In this document: piece by piece, positions 9,358 through 18,368 of the stretch
Numbering within the stretch: the stretch's first letter is position 1
Layout: each line of letters opens with the position of its first letter
Assembly: GCF_900605495.1 (NCBI RefSeq)
Contig: NZ_LR027603.1
Span: forward strand, 1,551,997 to 1,615,996
DNA from: Bacilliculturomica massiliensis
Lineage (GTDB): Bacteria > Bacillota > Clostridia > Peptostreptococcales > Anaerovoracaceae
Direction of reading: 5' to 3'
Length of the DNA: 64,000 nt
Translations under genes and position numbers: made by a program
The notes under the pieces: model-generated
What the model was told of the DNA's origin: nothing
Databases searched by the model: none
The model's input: the letters and a program-made list of their open reading frames with translations, nothing else

Positions 9358-9458
9358 TTTCGTATCCTCCTTCCTCCATAGACGTTCTTGGTATCCAAAC
9401 GCGCATATCCCTTGATATGGCACTTTATCCAGCGGAGCGCCCGTAATACGTCAGCTAA
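9358..9458 (-). ncRNA. Structured rplS leader, candidate L19 autoregulatory leader
   Basis: The roughly 100-nt leader of the rplS mRNA contains small consecutive hairpins: CATATC-AAGG-GATATG and TTGG-ATA-CCAA, followed directly by the ribosome site. Bacillota rplS genes often carry a compact L19-responsive leader. The placement fits, but a covariance-model search is needed to confirm the family. Confidence 0.45.
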
Positions 9459-9459
9459 T

Positions 9460-9489
9460 ACTATAGCACAGACAAGCATGAGAATGCAA
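9460..9489 (-). promoter_or_regulatory. Promoter of rplS
   Basis: On the minus strand TTGCAT, an 18-bp spacer and TATAGT, about 100 bp before the start codon. Confidence 0.55.
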
Positions 9490-9549
9490 GCTTTTTTTCC
9501 ACTTTTTTGTCAGTCCCCTGCGTCTCTTCCTCCGCCCGGCCGTAGAAGA

Positions 9550-11664
9550 TCAGATCCCCTTCACCGGCTTTTGGAAAAGGGTTTCGTCAAACAGGACGCC
9601 ATTGTATTTTTGATTCTCCTTCAGCTCCTGATAGAGATCCACCCTCGTCCTGTACTCCGTACCCTCTGTCTCCGGGTCGGTCCGCGACCACCAGGCGAAT
9701 CCATCCAGATAATTCTCATACGCCTCGTCCCAATTTGAAAAATTGCTGCGCAGTGCCTCTGCTGCCGGCTCCAGAAGAGACAGCGCTTCCTCCGCCGTCA
9801 GGTATTCGGCGCCGTATCCCCGGTTGACCAGCATAGCCACCCGGAAGAGATCCCAGTTCATGATCCCTCGTTCTCCCCATTTGGAGTCCAGCTCCCTGGT
9901 CAGCTTCCACATGTAGACGTCCGTAGGCGAGGACGCGTTCAACAGTTCCGCGTACTCCTGATCCGACAGAGATCTGACGTAGGCCGCATCCCTTTTAAAT
10001 CCCGTATTGTGACCTTCGCTCATGAGCCAGTCCACCGTGGTCTTAAACTCCTCATAATTCGTACAATTCCAGCTGCCCACCAGCGCTTTTCTGTCCGCTT
10101 CCACGCCGGTATCGCCCTCGTTCATCAGCGCTCTGCGGGCGCCGAACAGATAGGGATCTCCGTTTCCCCGGGCCTCGATGACCGCGTTCATGGCCCTGCA
10201 CCACTCATCCAGATTTGTGCCGGACAAATTTTCTTTTTTCGTGATCACATAGCTCTGGCGCTCTTCATCAAAGGAGATGTTCTCCCCCAGGATATCGGTA
10301 ATAAAGCACATCGGAACGGCGACCTGGCCCATATATACATCTTTCGCCTCAGAATGCTGTTTCATGCGCACAGTCTTCCCGTCCACTTTTACCACATCGC
10401 TTCCCACCGTGACCACGATCTCCCTGTCGTATCTCCGAAGGACGGCGGGAAATCCTGTGATATCCACCGCTTTGGGCAGCAGCGTAATAAACGGCTGATC
10501 GCTCAGATCCTCGTTTCTCTGCAGATTGTCGAATTCATAGTCATAACCCAGCCCCCTCGCCAGCTGAGAGAGATCGAACATGACAGTTCCCTGGCTCTCG
10601 TAAGGCTGAAACAGAGGCCTGCGAAGCAAATAATCAATATATACCTGATTCCCCGTGGCGTTTTTCCACTCCTCCGTTCCGCGGAATGGATCGAAGCAGC
10701 TCTCAGCCAAAAAAGTCTCGTTATCGTAGTACTGAGTCCAGGGACGCTTATAAGTGAACGGATTGACCTTGTAATAGCGGTAACTGTTGTCGGTATCCAG
10801 CAGTGTCTGAAACCCCCGCTCATACAGTTCGCCCCTGTTGGCCGACCGCCTGATCAGCCATTGATAACAGCTCAGCGATTGCTGGGGGGACCGCTCTAAT
10901 CCTCCACCCATGGGCCAGTGGCCCGACTTGTACCCGTGTTTTGCCATTTCCGCCTCGATCAGCAGCGCCTCATAGGAAATGCCCGGATCATCCTTATTCT
11001 CCTTCAGAAACGCGGAAAGTTCTTCCCATACATCTTCTCCTGCAGCCGCCCGCTTCCGAAAATCTACAATGCGGTTCCAGTTCTCCGGCTTATACGCCAC
11101 GGTGTTGAACTCCGGCGCATAATCATGCCCGGCCCAGTCCGGCGCCGTCGGCGTCACGTTTCCCCAGGTGGTATAAATTCTCAGCGTATATGTCTCTCCG
11201 TTGGCAAACCGCTGTGCGCCAACGTCCATGACAGCGCCGCTTCCATCCACGATAAAGCGGACAGGCACGTGGGCCCTTCCCTGAATCATCACCGGAGCCG
11301 TGTCCATGGAGTAACTGGAAGAGCCAGCCTTGTACGACTTCTGTCCCTCTGCGAACACCATCGTTCCCGAAGCGCCGCCGTTTATGAGGATCTCGCCGGT
11401 CCTGTCATTCCAGTCCACCTTTAATTTCATGGCCTCTGCCAGAGCGCGAAGGGGCGCCATAGTCCGTCCGTTAGCATCCACGTAAAAATAACCCTGCTCC
11501 GGCTCTACGCTGAGCTTTACCCCATCCACATAGATCGCCGTCACCGACCATCGTTCAGCCCTGTCCGGCGCTTCTGCTGCCCACGCCCTGTCCGCGCCCA
11601 CGCTCATGGACAGAAGAAAACAGCATAAAAGAAACGCTGCTATTCCCATCCTTCTTCCCGTCAT
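9550..11664 (-). CDS. Secreted protein with copper amine oxidase-like N-terminal domains
   Basis: A 704-aa exported protein. A signal peptide (hydrophobic AAFLLCCFLLSMSVG, cleavage likely after AWA) precedes a copper-amine-oxidase-like N-terminal domain (GRTMAPLRALAEAM, AHVPVRFIVDG). These domains are common in secreted Clostridia proteins and are thought to act in cell-surface binding, not oxidation. A second, degenerate copy appears around residues 385-480 (FDLSQLARGLG, VAVPMCFITDILGE). The long middle and C-terminal parts match nothing I recognise. The start with GGAGG six bases upstream was chosen over two upstream ATGs. No enzymatic domain is evident; function unknown. Confidence 0.8.
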   Translation of the reverse strand: MTGRRMGIAAFLLCCFLLSMSVGADRAWAAEAPDRAERWSVTAIYVDGVKLSVEPEQGYFYVDANGRTMAPLRALAEAMKLKVDWNDRTGEILINGGASGTMVFAEGQKSYKAGSSSYSMDTAPVMIQGRAHVPVRFIVDGSGAVMDVGAQRFANGETYTLRIYTTWGNVTPTAPDWAGHDYAPEFNTVAYKPENWNRIVDFRKRAAAGEDVWEELSAFLKENKDDPGISYEALLIEAEMAKHGYKSGHWPMGGGLERSPQQSLSCYQWLIRRSANRGELYERGFQTLLDTDNSYRYYKVNPFTYKRPWTQYYDNETFLAESCFDPFRGTEEWKNATGNQVYIDYLLRRPLFQPYESQGTVMFDLSQLARGLGYDYEFDNLQRNEDLSDQPFITLLPKAVDITGFPAVLRRYDREIVVTVGSDVVKVDGKTVRMKQHSEAKDVYMGQVAVPMCFITDILGENISFDEERQSYVITKKENLSGTNLDEWCRAMNAVIEARGNGDPYLFGARRALMNEGDTGVEADRKALVGSWNCTNYEEFKTTVDWLMSEGHNTGFKRDAAYVRSLSDQEYAELLNASSPTDVYMWKLTRELDSKWGERGIMNWDLFRVAMLVNRGYGAEYLTAEEALSLLEPAAEALRSNFSNWDEAYENYLDGFAWWSRTDPETEGTEYRTRVDLYQELKENQKYNGVLFDETLFQKPVKGI

Positions 11665-11812
11665 ATCACACCTCCATCGCTTTCGCATGTCTCCCGGAAT
11701 GCGCTCCGCCAGAAAACAGCGAAAGCCCCACACTATTCGAACTATTCTATCAATTTACTTTAGTATACCTTCCGAAGAAGAAAAATTCAATGGATCTGCC
11801 CGATCTCTGCAT

Positions 11813-11844
11813 AAAAAAGATGACCTATCCTCAGATAAGTCATC
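11813..11844 (-). terminator. Terminator of xerD-like gene
   Basis: Minus-strand GATGACTTAT pairs with ATAGGTCATC (one wobble), loop of 6, then six T residues. Confidence 0.85.
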
Positions 11845-11877
11845 CATTCCAAAATCATATTCATCCTGTCCGCCTGC

Positions 11878-12762
11878 CTACGCCCGCGGATGGGTATTGT
11901 CGTAAACTTCCTTGATCCTGTTTTTCGTCACCGACAGATAGATCTGCGTGGCTGTTATATCCTCGTGTCCCAGCAGTTCCTGCAGCGTTTTCAGGTCCGC
12001 TCCGTTCTGTATCATGTGGACCGCGAAGGAGTTGCGCAGGATCTGCGGCGACAGCTCGTGCTCAAAGCCCGCCTGTTTTCCGTAGTCCTTCATGACCTTC
12101 CAGACGCCCTGCCGCGTCAGCCGTTCCCCGTAATAATTCAGAAACAAGGCTCCCTGATCTTCCTTTTCGCGCAGCAGCTTGGCGCGTCCCTCATAGATGT
12201 AATTCTCCATGGCCGCCCGCGCCGGCCGGCCCAGCGGAATGATGCGCGCTTTTCCATGCTCGCCGCTGCAGGTGATGAAGCCGATGCGCAGGTTGATGTC
12301 CTCCACGTTGGCCGCCGCCGCCTCGCTGACCCTGACTCCGGCCGCGTAAAGCAATTCCAGCAGAGCCCTGTCGCGGACGCCCTTCACTGAATCGTCCGGC
12401 ATGGACAGCAGCTTCTCCACCTCTCCTATAGAAAGATACTCGATCTCTTTGCGCTGGATCTTCGGGGATTTTATGTTTACCGTAGGATTCTCCCCTACCA
12501 CGCCCCGGACGATCAAAAAGTTATAAAAAGCCCGGATGGAAGCCACCTTCCGATTGACCGTGGCCCCGGAACGGCCCTCGTTTTTCAGCGCCAGAAGATA
12601 AGCGACCACTTCCGTGTTGCTGGCGTCCGCGGCCTGCATCATTCCCCGCTCTCTGAGAAAGGAGAGAAAATCCTTCACGTCCCGCTGATACGCGGCGAAG
12701 GAATTCTCGCTCATATGCTTCTCCGACTTCAAATAATCTGCAAAACTTTCTACGTAATCCAT
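11878..12762 (-). CDS. Tyrosine recombinase, XerD-like, with altered catalytic motif
   Basis: A 294-aa tyrosine recombinase of Xer length, with a SAM-like N-terminal core-binding domain and a catalytic domain. Visible active-site residues are Arg in AAGVRVSE, Lys in SGEHGKARI, Arg in QILRNS, His in LLGHEDIT and the nucleophile Tyr in ATQIYLSV. The usual HxLRH motif reads QILRN, so the first catalytic histidine is a glutamine (codon CAG) and the following histidine is Asn. Xer proteins resolve chromosome dimers at dif; whether this one is active is open. Start chosen at MDYVESF, with AGAGG eight bases upstream. A spoIIM and a nudix gene lie nearby, as in other Bacillota xerD regions. Confidence 0.85.
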   Translation of the reverse strand: MDYVESFADYLKSEKHMSENSFAAYQRDVKDFLSFLRERGMMQAADASNTEVVAYLLALKNEGRSGATVNRKVASIRAFYNFLIVRGVVGENPTVNIKSPKIQRKEIEYLSIGEVEKLLSMPDDSVKGVRDRALLELLYAAGVRVSEAAAANVEDINLRIGFITCSGEHGKARIIPLGRPARAAMENYIYEGRAKLLREKEDQGALFLNYYGERLTRQGVWKVMKDYGKQAGFEHELSPQILRNSFAVHMIQNGADLKTLQELLGHEDITATQIYLSVTKNRIKEVYDNTHPRA

Positions 12763-12991
12763 CTTGACTGCCTCTTCTTCTAAATTCAATACACATTCGT
12801 TCTTCCATACACGACCCTTGTCCAACCGTGCGCCGGCCGACCGTTCAAGCAGAACACCGCCCCGTTTCCCATGGAAAGCGCCGGATCCGGACTGCTGCCC
12901 GGCTGGCCATGGCCCTGCAGGCTTATGGCCCCGGCAGGCTATGATCCCGCAGGCCACAAGCTAAATGTTATGTCAACCGATAGCACTACCC

Positions 12992-13020
12992 AGTATACCG
13001 CAGACCGCTCTGTTTCGCAA
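12992..13020 (-). promoter_or_regulatory. Promoter of xerD-like gene
   Basis: Minus-strand TTGCGA, 17-bp spacer, TATACT, about 230 bp before the start. The 320-bp gap (12763-13082) between the sigma-54 activator and this gene holds nothing else I can support. Confidence 0.55.
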
Positions 13021-13082
13021 TACCTTTCTGCGTTCCGGCGCTGTTCCGCCCCGTTTTCATCGCCCATTCACCGCTGTTTCAT

Positions 13083-14546
13083 TCATTTCAGCAGCCGGTA
13101 GATCCCCGATCTGTGGATGCCCAGCTGCCGGGCCGCCTCGGAAATATTTCCGCCGCATCTGCCCACCGTCTCTCTGATATAACGGCGCTGGAACTCCTGC
13201 TGCGCCTCTTTCAGCGTCATGGCTCCTTGGGTCTGTTCCCCGCTGTCTGACGGAGTGGGAGTTTCCGTCTCTCCATGGTTCCCGGGAGATCCCTGCTGAT
13301 CCGGTCCGCCGCCCGCGTCCAGACAGTCCGAAGACGAGAGGATGGTCATCCGCTCGACGAAATTTTTCAGCTCTCTTATGTTTCCCGGCCAGAAATAGCG
13401 TTCCAGCCCACGTCTCATATCCGGCGAAAAATATTTATTCATCTTATACTTCCGATTGTATTCCTGCAGAAAATGCTCCGCCAGGGGCATGATATCTTCT
13501 TTCCGCTCCCGCAGCGGGACCGTGGTGAGGGGGATGACGCTGAGCCGGTAGTAAAGATCTTCCCGGAACAGTCCTTCTCTGACCAGCTCCCGCAGATCCC
13601 GGTTGGTGGCGGCCAGAATTCGCACGTCGACGTGGATCGTCTTCCCGCCGCCGATGCGTCTCATTTCTCCCGTTTCCAGTACGCGCAGCAGCTTTGACTG
13701 CATGGAAAGGGGCATCTCGCCCACTTCGTCCAGAAACAGCGTGCTGTTGTCCGCCATCTCAAACAGGCCCGTTTTTCCTCTGGCGTCCGCGCCGGTAAAG
13801 GCTCCCTTTTCATAGCCGAAAAACTCCGATTCCATCAACTCTCTGGGAACCGCCGCGCAGTTGACGGGAATGAAGGGACGCCGTGCCCTGCCGCCGGTCC
13901 GATGGATATAACGGGCCAGTACTTCCTTCCCCGTCCCGGATTCTCCGTATATGATCACCGTACTGTCGGAGCCCGCGGCTTTTCCCGCCGTCTCATAAAG
14001 CGCCTGCACCGCCCCGTTGCGGGACTCTGTAAAAAACTCGCTGCTGTTTTCCAGATACTGCAGCGCGTTCTGCAGGTTGGCCTTCTCCTCGTTGATCCGT
14101 TCCAGAAAGGCGTGGTACATTTCCTCCGTCTGGCTGTATCCCACTACCATCTCCACCCGTCCCTCCCCGTCAAAGACCGGACGGCACTGGATCATCATCA
14201 TTTTTCCGTTTTTGGTGGTAATATAACGCACGACCTCCCGGGCCGTGTTCAGACACTCGGCCGCCGCCGCAAAACGATTCAGAATACCGCCGCTGTGCAT
14301 GGTGAACACGTTGTATTTCATATATTCTTCCACACTGCAGTCGAAAGTCTCCGCCATGGCCTTGTTGCAGAACAGTATATTTCCTTCGCGGTCCGCTACC
14401 GAAATGTTTCCCAATATGTGATCGGCGATCACCTGGAACAGCTCCGGCGTCATTTTCTCAGCTGATCCCTGCGTTTCCTCCCGCGCGCCTTCCTCTTTCC
14501 TCTCCATCTGTTTTCTGTGCCTCCCCTGATTCTGCTGTATTTCCAT
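13083..14546 (-). CDS. Sigma-54-dependent transcriptional activator with PAS domain
   Basis: A 487-aa enhancer-binding protein. An N-terminal PAS domain (about residues 32-150) would sense a small ligand or redox state. The AAA+ domain follows with Walker A GESGTGKE, the sigma-54-contacting loop GAFTGA, Walker [10 protein letters not shown] and the arginine-finger region FREDLYYRL. The C-terminus is a Fis-type helix-turn-helix ([23 protein letters not shown] region). The start is uncertain because the first ATG has no clear ribosome site; MERKEEG, 13 codons on, has GGAGG twelve bases upstream. It is divergent from a cupin gene with a possible -24/-12 promoter, its most likely target. RpoN is not in the window. 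Confidence 0.93.
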   Translation of the reverse strand: MEIQQNQGRHRKQMERKEEGAREETQGSAEKMTPELFQVIADHILGNISVADREGNILFCNKAMAETFDCSVEEYMKYNVFTMHSGGILNRFAAAAECLNTAREVVRYITTKNGKMMMIQCRPVFDGEGRVEMVVGYSQTEEMYHAFLERINEEKANLQNALQYLENSSEFFTESRNGAVQALYETAGKAAGSDSTVIIYGESGTGKEVLARYIHRTGGRARRPFIPVNCAAVPRELMESEFFGYEKGAFTGADARGKTGLFEMADNSTLFLDEVGEMPLSMQSKLLRVLETGEMRRIGGGKTIHVDVRILAATNRDLRELVREGLFREDLYYRLSVIPLTTVPLRERKEDIMPLAEHFLQEYNRKYKMNKYFSPDMRRGLERYFWPGNIRELKNFVERMTILSSSDCLDAGGGPDQQGSPGNHGETETPTPSDSGEQTQGAMTLKEAQQEFQRRYIRETVGRCGGNISEAARQLGIHRSGIYRLLK

Positions 14547-14745
14547 TTGCGCCGCCCTGGTCCGGCGCTCTTATTTCCGTCTCAAAATTACGACAGTCTT
14601 TTTCGCTTATCCGTCTTAATAATACTACATATCGTAAAAATACAACAGTATAAATGTTTTATTTTACGGCGGGAAACCGCAAAAGAAGGCTCCGCACCTG
14701 CCAACTCCCCCATGGAAAGGGATTTTTTCCTCATTTCACGCAGAT

Positions 14746-14815
14746 CTTTTCAGCGCCATCACTTTCGGCATGAAAATTGTATGATTGTCAAGTGCTGAAA
14801 AGTCATGTCTTCAGC
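14746..14815 (+). promoter_or_regulatory. Candidate sigma-54 promoter with flanking inverted repeats
   Basis: CGGCAT-GAAAA-TTGT (14766-14780) resembles the sigma-54 consensus TGGCAC-N5-TTGC at 7 of 10 fixed positions; the -24 GG is present, but the -12 GC reads GT. It is bracketed by a perfect 9-bp inverted repeat, CTTTTCAGC (14746-14754) and GCTGAAAAG (14794-14802), with another TTCAGC at 14810-14815. It lies 75 bp before the cupin start and divergent from the sigma-54 activator. Confidence 0.4.
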
Positions 14816-14854
14816 ATTCGCTATATGAAACATTCAAAACAAAGGAGTAAAAAC

Positions 14855-15223
14855 ATGAGCAAAGCAAAGATTTTTGATATCAATGAAGTTCAGTGGAAAA
14901 ACTGGGGAGAAGGCATTGACGCCTGCGTATTCAAGCCCACTCCCCAGGCAACCATGCAGTACTGGGAGATCAAGCCCGGAACCGGCGGCGCTCCCCACTC
15001 CCATCCGGCGGAACAGCTCACCTATGTGCAGACCGGCATCATGGAACTGACCGTAGACGGCGAGACTCACGTGCTGACCCCCGGGTGTTTCGCCCTGATC
15101 CCATCGGAGGCGGTCCACTCTACGAAAAACATCGGCAGCAGTCTGGTGGTCAACGTGGATATCTTCCTGCCTGCGCGGGATGACCGGGAGGAAAGCCCCA
15201 AGATCCGCAGTCTGGGAAAATAG
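14855..15223 (+). CDS. Cupin domain protein
   Basis: A 122-aa single-domain cupin. The metal-binding motif reads HSHPAEQ with a downstream His in SEAVHS; the barrel signatures are GTGGAPHSHP and GCFALIPSEAVH. The start follows AAAGGAG by seven bases; upstream in-frame codons lack a ribosome site. The substrate is unknown; small cupins of this type sense or modify metabolites or bind metal. It is a monocistronic plus-strand gene facing away from the sigma-54 activator, whose AAA+ protein may switch it on. Confidence 0.85.
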   Translation: MSKAKIFDINEVQWKNWGEGIDACVFKPTPQATMQYWEIKPGTGGAPHSHPAEQLTYVQTGIMELTVDGETHVLTPGCFALIPSEAVHSTKNIGSSLVVNVDIFLPARDDREESPKIRSLGK

Positions 15224-15376
15224 GCCGGAGACGGGAAGGGGGGGCAGCCGTTCGATCACTCCTGTGTACACTTTTCTGTAATAGATCGCAGAGGTTGTAC
15301 ATATTGATATAGAGACAGAATCAATCAGGCGGTCCGCCATGCCGGACCGCCGTCTAATAAAGGAGTGAATACATAC

Positions 15377-15997
15377 ATGAGAAAAGGATATACTGCCTCC
15401 CCGTCGTCTCTTCTGTGCCAAAGTCAGGGAACTGTCATGGCAACGCTTTTCTTCTTTGCCGCCGGTCTGTCCTCCGGCGTCTTTGTAGAGCTTTTCATGG
15501 GGCAGGACAGCACGAACCAGATCGCGGATTATCTGACCAGCAATCTCCTCTCGGGCAACGTTTCCGGAGCTTCCCTGCCCTCCGTATTCCTCCGGTCCGC
15601 GGCAAACAATTTCGGACTGCTGCTGATCATTCTGCTCGCCGGCATTACTGTCATAGGTTTTCCCGCAGCGCTTCTCGCCGTGGCTTATAAAGGCATGGCG
15701 CTGGGCTTTTCCTCCGCTCTGCTCATCGATTCCATGGGCGGCAAAGGCGCTGTGGTCATCCTGCTGTCCATGGTACCTCAGAATCTCTTTCTGATGCCCG
15801 CACTGCTGGTCGCCTCCGTGGCCGCCGTCAATCTGTCCGCACAGGTCTTCTCGGGCAGACAAAAGGGCATAAAAAAGAGCCTGGAATTCAGCGCAGGCCC
15901 TTATCTTTCCATATTTGTGGTTCTGGCCGCCGCCCTGCTGGCCGGCTGCCTGATCGAGGCGTTTATAGCCCCAGCCTTGCTGCAGTTAGCAGGATAG
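15377..15997 (+). CDS. spoIIM: Stage II sporulation protein M
   Basis: A 206-aa integral membrane protein with four to five hydrophobic segments, including one at each end. In sporulating bacteria SpoIIM acts with SpoIID and SpoIIP in peptidoglycan remodelling during engulfment. Family features are the N-terminal membrane segment, then an FVELFMGQ-type loop, a central GFPAALLAVAYKGMALGFS helix pair and a C-terminal hydrophobic anchor. AAGGAG is 11 bases before the chosen ATG; a GTG four codons earlier overlaps that site. Its 3' end overlaps the converging nudix gene by 35 bp. Confidence 0.88.
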   Translation: MRKGYTASPSSLLCQSQGTVMATLFFFAAGLSSGVFVELFMGQDSTNQIADYLTSNLLSGNVSGASLPSVFLRSAANNFGLLLIILLAGITVIGFPAALLAVAYKGMALGFSSALLIDSMGGKGAVVILLSMVPQNLFLMPALLVASVAAVNLSAQVFSGRQKGIKKSLEFSAGPYLSIFVVLAAALLAGCLIEAFIAPALLQLAG

Positions 15998-16499
15998 CCG
16001 TGATGGTCTTTCCGTCGATGATCTCCCCGTCCTTGACCATCTGCACCAGCTCCTCGATGGGAAATTCATACAGGTCGATGGCCTCGTTGTCGTCGAAATC
16101 CGTCTCCCCCGGCGTCAGCCCCTCCGCCATGTAGAGATAGATCATCTCCGTCGAATATCCGATGGAGGAATAGAAGGACGCCAGAAATGAAAACTTTTCC
16201 GCGGAAAATCCAGTCTCCTCCCTCAGCTCACGGATCCCCGTGATCATCGGATCTTCCCCCGGCTCTCTGGTCCCCGCAGGTATCTCCAGCACGACCTCTT
16301 CCGCCGTCTTGCGGAACTGTTTGACCATGAGAAGGCCTCTGTTCTCCGTGACAGCCGCGATGCCCACGCCGCCCGGATGTTCGACGATCTCCCGGTAGGA
16401 GGTATTATCGTCCTTTACCGTCACCTTGTCTTTTCTGAGATTCAGTATTTTCCCTTCGTATATCATTTCCGAAGAAATGGTTTTTTCCTCGTAGGTCAT
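15963..16499 (-). CDS. nudF: NUDIX hydrolase, ADP-ribose pyrophosphatase type
   Basis: Hydrolyses ADP-ribose or a related nucleoside diphosphate sugar. The 178-aa protein carries a complete Nudix box: the G of GTREPGE, then RELREETGF. Its length, the N-terminal beta extension and the YLYMAEGL stretch are typical of the ADP-ribose pyrophosphatase group. The start has GGGGGAGG seven bases upstream. It is last in the purB-proB-proC-nudF series on this strand and overlaps spoIIM tail to tail. Confidence 0.9.
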   Translation of the reverse strand: MTYEEKTISSEMIYEGKILNLRKDKVTVKDDNTSYREIVEHPGGVGIAAVTENRGLLMVKQFRKTAEEVVLEIPAGTREPGEDPMITGIRELREETGFSAEKFSFLASFYSSIGYSTEMIYLYMAEGLTPGETDFDDNEAIDLYEFPIEELVQMVKDGEIIDGKTITAILLTAARLGL

Positions 16500-16566
16500 T
16501 TTCGATCCTCCCCCAGCCCTTTGCTGCGTATTTTATATTCAATGGCATTGGCCGCCCTTCAGGCGG

Positions 16567-17388
16567 TTATTTTGTTTTCGCCATGCTTCTGGTTTTGGCC
16601 GCGGCCGCGCGCATTGCTTTGATGACGGAAGCCCGCATGCCCTCCTGCTCCAGCACCTCCACCGCTTCGATGGTGCTGCCGCCGGGCGAGCAGACCTGAT
16701 CTTTCAGTTCGCCCGGATGAAGTCCGGTCTCCAGGACCATCTTCGCTGAGCCCAATACGGCCTGCGCGGCAAATTCGTACGCCTGCTGGCGCTTCATCCC
16801 CTCCGCCACAGCTCCGTCGGCCAGAGCTTCGATAAACATGTAGACGTAAGCCGGGCTGCTGCCGCTGACCGCGCCCACAGCGTCGATGAGCCGCTCTTCT
16901 ACCACGGAAGCCTTGCCCACGGCGGAAAACAGCTCCATTATGACATTCAGCGAAGCTTCATCCGTATATTCGTTGGGACTGACAGACGCCATTCCCTCGC
17001 CCACCATGGCCGGCGTGTTTGGCATGATCCGCACTACTTTCGTGCCCTCGGCAAAGAATCCCTCGATCACTTCCATGGGCACTCCCGCCGCAATGGATAC
17101 GATCACCTTGTCTGCAACCTCTCCAGCCTGTTTCACGCCCTCCGCCACCTGCGGAAGGACCTCCCCAAACTGATAGGGCTTTACGGCCAGCAGGATCATC
17201 TCCGCCTTTTCCGCCAATTCCTCCGCGGACCCGCAGGCCTTGATGCCCAGCTCTGCCGCAAGAGCCTCCGCCTTCTCCACGTGATGGTTGTAGGCGTAAA
17301 TATCAGCTGCCCTGTCGGGCCAGACCTTCAGATAACCTCTCAGAATAGCCTGCCCCATATTTCCTGTTCCTATAAATCCGATTTTCAT
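16567..17388 (-). CDS. proC: Pyrroline-5-carboxylate reductase
   Basis: Last step of proline synthesis: reduces pyrroline-5-carboxylate with NAD(P)H. The 273-aa protein begins with the Rossmann motif GFIGTGNMGQAI. Near the C-terminus it carries the family signature spanning LKDQVCSPGGSTIEAV. I placed the start at MKIGFIG, behind GGTGGAG; in-frame sequence upstream is low-complexity and runs back into proB. Downstream of proB on the same strand, so the two are probably co-expressed. Confidence 0.95.
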   Translation of the reverse strand: MKIGFIGTGNMGQAILRGYLKVWPDRAADIYAYNHHVEKAEALAAELGIKACGSAEELAEKAEMILLAVKPYQFGEVLPQVAEGVKQAGEVADKVIVSIAAGVPMEVIEGFFAEGTKVVRIMPNTPAMVGEGMASVSPNEYTDEASLNVIMELFSAVGKASVVEERLIDAVGAVSGSSPAYVYMFIEALADGAVAEGMKRQQAYEFAAQAVLGSAKMVLETGLHPGELKDQVCSPGGSTIEAVEVLEQEGMRASVIKAMRAAAAKTRSMAKTK

Positions 17389-17536
17389 CGCTCTCCACCC
17401 GCCTTTCCCGCCTCCGCTGCTGTCATTGTTTTGAGGCAAAACAGTCCCTTGCAACCTCCCGGATCCGGCCCCCTCCGGACCGGCTGTGTCCGCCCTGCCC
17501 AGATTTCTCCGCCTGGTCCGGCTTTCTCCGCCCGGT

Positions 17537-18334
17537 TTATTTTCCAAAGAATACGGTTCCCCGCTCCTGGCCGCTCACAGCCTTTCTCAGAATATCTTCC
17601 TTCTTGCCGTTGAGCAGCAGCATGGGAATGCCGAATTCATTCACCCGCCTGGCCGCCTCCATCTTCGTGGCGATGCCTCCCGTGCCAAATTTGTTGGTTC
17701 CGTTCATATCGATCTCAGCTTTGATGCCGTCTATATCGTAAATTTCCTCGATCAGCTCCGCGTTGGGATGGATCTTGGGATTTTTATCATAGACGCCGTC
17801 GATGTCCGACAGCAGGATCAGCAGGTCCGCGCCCCACAGATTTGCAGTCAGCGCGCCCAGCGTATCGTTGTCGCCGATCCGGATCTCATCCACGCTGACG
17901 CTGTCGTTTTCATTGACGATGGGTACCACTCCCTCGTCCACCAGAGTAAACAGCGTATTTCTGATGTGGAGATTCCTCGTGTGATCGCCGAAGTCGCCTC
18001 TGGTCAAAAGCAGCTGCGCCACGTGATAATCGCATTCTTTAAACAGTTCCTTGTATGCCATCATCAGCTCTACCTGACCGATGGCGCACAATGCCTGCTT
18101 ATAGTTCATGTCGCTTTTTCGGCTCCATTTGTTGATAGCCGCCACGCCGCAGATGCCGGCTCCGGAGGACACGATGATGATCTGCTTGCCGTCTTTCATC
18201 AGCTCCACCAGCTGCTCCACGATATTGTGCATGGCCTTCCGGTTCACGTTTCCCGTCTCGTCGGACAGCGTATTGCTTCCGATCTTGACCACGATCTTCC
18301 GGCAGTCCGATACTAAGTCTCCTATTCTGCTCAT
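17537..18334 (-). CDS. proB: Glutamate 5-kinase (short form, no PUA domain)
   Basis: Phosphorylates glutamate to start proline synthesis. The 265-aa chain has only the amino acid kinase domain: VVKIGSNTL, IIVSSGAGICG, VPIVNENDSV and the C-terminal KFGTGGIATKMEAA signature. The roughly 100-residue PUA domain of the longer family form is absent, which is common in Clostridia. It begins 34 bp after purB. The cognate proA is about 14 kb away on the other strand. Confidence 0.96.
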   Translation of the reverse strand: MSRIGDLVSDCRKIVVKIGSNTLSDETGNVNRKAMHNIVEQLVELMKDGKQIIIVSSGAGICGVAAINKWSRKSDMNYKQALCAIGQVELMMAYKELFKECDYHVAQLLLTRGDFGDHTRNLHIRNTLFTLVDEGVVPIVNENDSVSVDEIRIGDNDTLGALTANLWGADLLILLSDIDGVYDKNPKIHPNAELIEEIYDIDGIKAEIDMNGTNKFGTGGIATKMEAARRVNEFGIPMLLLNGKKEDILRKAVSGQERGTVFFGK

Positions 18335-18368
18335 TTCTTCTTCTCACCTTTACACGGATCGATACGTA

